64,000 nt of DNA from the NCBI GenBank assembly GCA_964247055.1, contig OZ176055.1:3038001-3102000 (forward strand), read 5' to 3'. Of the stretch, positions 62,222-64,000 are shown piece after piece (the stretch's first letter is position 1; each line of letters opens with the position of its first letter). The notes under the pieces were generated by a model. It saw only the letters and a program-made list of their open reading frames with translations, was not told where the DNA came from and searched no databases. The stretch is from Paragordius varius (Eukaryota; Nematomorpha). The position numbers and the translations under genes were made by a program.

Positions 62222-64000
62222 ATGCATTGCGCTGTAGATGGAGGTCAATTTTTACATAATATATTTTTGAAGGAAACCTACTCAAATAATAATCATAAAA
62301 TGGTATATTATCTTAGAAAAGGGTACAATTCTAAAGAAAGTCTAATGATTACATTTTATCCTCTATTCCATAATTTCAATTTTATATTCAATAACCCATT
62401 TTACGGCTATTATTGCAAATTGATTTTTGCGTTAGCTATTGTGAGTGTAGTTATTACATCGGTGTTTATAACTTTGCTTATGTTAGTACTAATAATGTAT
62501 TGGCCAAAAAATGTGCGTTTAATTGGGTCCACCCCCAGAAATTTACATTGTTTGATAAGACTGGAAAATATTTTAAGTAATTTTCAACACTTCATTGAAA
62601 ATTATTTCGCTATCCCTATCCCGGGTAAAAATATGAATTTGCATGAAAGTAACATTATTGTACACGTTGATAATAATCGAGCAACAAATGATTCTCTTTG
62701 GTATTATTACGAAAAGCTTAAATTTTCATTAACCAAAATAAAGCTAAAAATTATGTCCACACTGGTACACATGCTTGATATAATTAAAGATCCAAATATA
62801 AAAACATACTCCCTGATAGATTTAGTAATTTTGCTCACATTGTATGGGACTAACCTATTCATATTATGGTTAATAAGTTTTCGTACCATTATAGAATGTA
62901 TGGCGAACAGTCCAATCGATAAGTTTTACAAACTTGAGTTATTATCTGTGCCATACAAGAGGAGCGACTATAACTCTACAAATCTATCAATTAGTTTAAA
63001 TTTTTTAACGCTCGTCAATGAATCCCTGAATCGTGAATTGGATCTTGTGCATAAGGACATGGGACAATTTACCACACCACCTACTTTTGGGTACCGTAAC
63101 AAAGTCACCCTAGACAAAAATGTTATTAGGATCAAAAATCGATTTAGTAATGATCAACTTTATGTTCCAACTAACGACACTCTAGCTCAAAATACAACTC
63201 ATTCATATGGGAAACATTTTGTCATAGATTGGGAAATGGAAATTTACATAAAGAGTCGAATAAGGAAACGTGCCTTTCACATCTACACATCGTATGGATG
63301 GAATTATTTCTTGGCCAATTGGTATGTCCCCATCTTGTATGGTGCAACTAATTACAGTTTTTGGTTAGTTATCCTTTACTGTATAAATAAACTGAGCGTG
63401 ACTAAATACGATCAAAATTACACTAATATAATGATGATGTTTGACAATGAACGGATTTTCCAATATTTAGTTTTTGGTTTAGCGTTAAGTATCGTATTTT
63501 ATTACCCCTTAACTTACATCTTCATAGAGGTAAAGGTTAGGGCCAGTTTTAATTATTTATTCACATGCATGATTCAATTACTAAACGTATTTCATGAGAA
63601 GGAAGGTGATTTTTTTTATAATTCACGCGTGTCACGTTATTTCGGTAAACGGAGTGAAAAGATATGGTTTTTATATGAATGCTTTCGCGAACTTATAGCT
63701 AAATGTATCCCAATCACTCTCCTAATCTACTTTTTAAGCCATCGGATGTTTGATGCATACCAATTACTTTCAAAATATCGCAATAATATGGTTGTATCAC
63801 CCATTCAACTACAAATTTTTAGCGATATCGCTTCCCAAAAACGGTTGGCTAAACCGGTACTACGGAAATTTACAAAAGACAACGGTGAACGTACACCCAA
63901 AAGTATGCAGGATACCATAATTATGAATAGTAAATTTTATCAACCTACACGATTGCTTTATCGATGTTACCTCACACAAGGGATAACAAGCCTTATATTT
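62222..64000 (+). CDS. Multi-pass membrane protein, unrecognised, runs off the window
   Basis: An uninterrupted frame of 593 codons from ATG at 62,222 (in-frame TAA at 62,210) to the last base of the window; the stop lies outside. In such A+T-rich DNA this length cannot be chance. Hydrophobic segments: about residues 66-96, 196-222, 362-388, 413-437 and 490-506. Between segments 2 and 3 is a polar loop with several N-glycosylation sequons (NST, NLS, NES, NDT, NTT), probably outside the cell; two long polar regions lie near residues 100-190 and after 510. Few cysteines. I do not recognise the family; DC-STAMP-like, prominin-like and tweety folds were considered and not supported by motifs. It is on the opposite strand to the SLC5 gene and begins 326 bp from its first visible exon, so it is nested in an SLC5 intron or is its divergent neighbour. 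Confidence 0.85.
   Translation, partial: MHCAVDGGQFLHNIFLKETYSNNNHKMVYYLRKGYNSKESLMITFYPLFHNFNFIFNNPFYGYYCKLIFALAIVSVVITSVFITLLMLVLIMYWPKNVRLIGSTPRNLHCLIRLENILSNFQHFIENYFAIPIPGKNMNLHESNIIVHVDNNRATNDSLWYYYEKLKFSLTKIKLKIMSTLVHMLDIIKDPNIKTYSLIDLVILLTLYGTNLFILWLISFRTIIECMANSPIDKFYKLELLSVPYKRSDYNSTNLSISLNFLTLVNESLNRELDLVHKDMGQFTTPPTFGYRNKVTLDKNVIRIKNRFSNDQLYVPTNDTLAQNTTHSYGKHFVIDWEMEIYIKSRIRKRAFHIYTSYGWNYFLANWYVPILYGATNYSFWLVILYCINKLSVTKYDQNYTNIMMMFDNERIFQYLVFGLALSIVFYYPLTYIFIEVKVRASFNYLFTCMIQLLNVFHEKEGDFFYNSRVSRYFGKRSEKIWFLYECFRELIAKCIPITLLIYFLSHRMFDAYQLLSKYRNNMVVSPIQLQIFSDIASQKRLAKPVLRKFTKDNGERTPKSMQDTIIMNSKFYQPTRLLYRCYLTQGITSLIF

Overview
The window is eukaryotic nuclear DNA from a very A+T-rich animal (roughly three quarters A+T by eye). 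Genes are split by introns with GT..AG borders, the standard code works throughout, and the host genes are animal families: a TASK-type K2P potassium channel, the TRAPPII tethering subunit TRAPPC9, a C6orf136/DUF2358 protein and an SLC5A8-type sodium symporter. The phylum is not fixed by the sequence. An A+T-rich invertebrate with some extremely short introns (23, 24, 30 and 44 bp) beside an 11.7-kb intron fits best; flatworms and mesozoan-like lineages are possibilities, but this is inference.

Layout. 1-4.5 kb: a decayed LINE reverse-transcriptase piece and a hAT-like element. 4.5-19.7 kb (+): the TASK channel gene, four recognised exons, with a large first intron full of repeats and inverted-repeat elements. 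19.9-23.15 kb (-): an old, broken Ty3/gypsy copy. 24-29 kb: inverted-repeat DNA elements, one with an exact 8-bp target duplication, and a short higher-order tandem repeat. 29.46-30.15 kb (+): a two-exon gene for a small secreted Cys/Thr-rich protein of unknown family. 30.7-36.7 kb: palindromic and TTAA-ended elements; the 5' end of the next gene (from 34,999) lies within this stretch. 35.0-49.6 kb (+): TRAPPC9 in about 27 exons, with short inverted-repeat elements and an antisense LINE fragment in its introns. 50.5-55.1 kb (+): a whole-looking, young Ty3/gypsy element with identical 295-bp LTRs and a 5-bp target duplication. 56.8-58.6 kb (+): the C6orf136-like gene with two introns of 23 and 24 bp. 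59.0-61.9 kb (-): seven exons of the C-terminal half of an SLC5A8-like symporter. 62.2-64.0 kb (+): a 593-codon uninterrupted frame for an unrecognised multi-pass membrane protein that runs off the window, either nested in an SLC5 intron or marking a truncated SLC5 gene.

The host genes do not form a pathway: they act at the plasma membrane (K2P leak current, sodium-coupled solute uptake), in Golgi/endosome vesicle tethering (TRAPPC9) and probably in mitochondria (C6orf136-like). The most notable observations are the micro-introns, the TASK channel that keeps residue-level numbering and the C-terminal 14-3-3-type motif despite a tail of several hundred residues, the orphan secreted protein, and the orphan membrane protein at the right edge.
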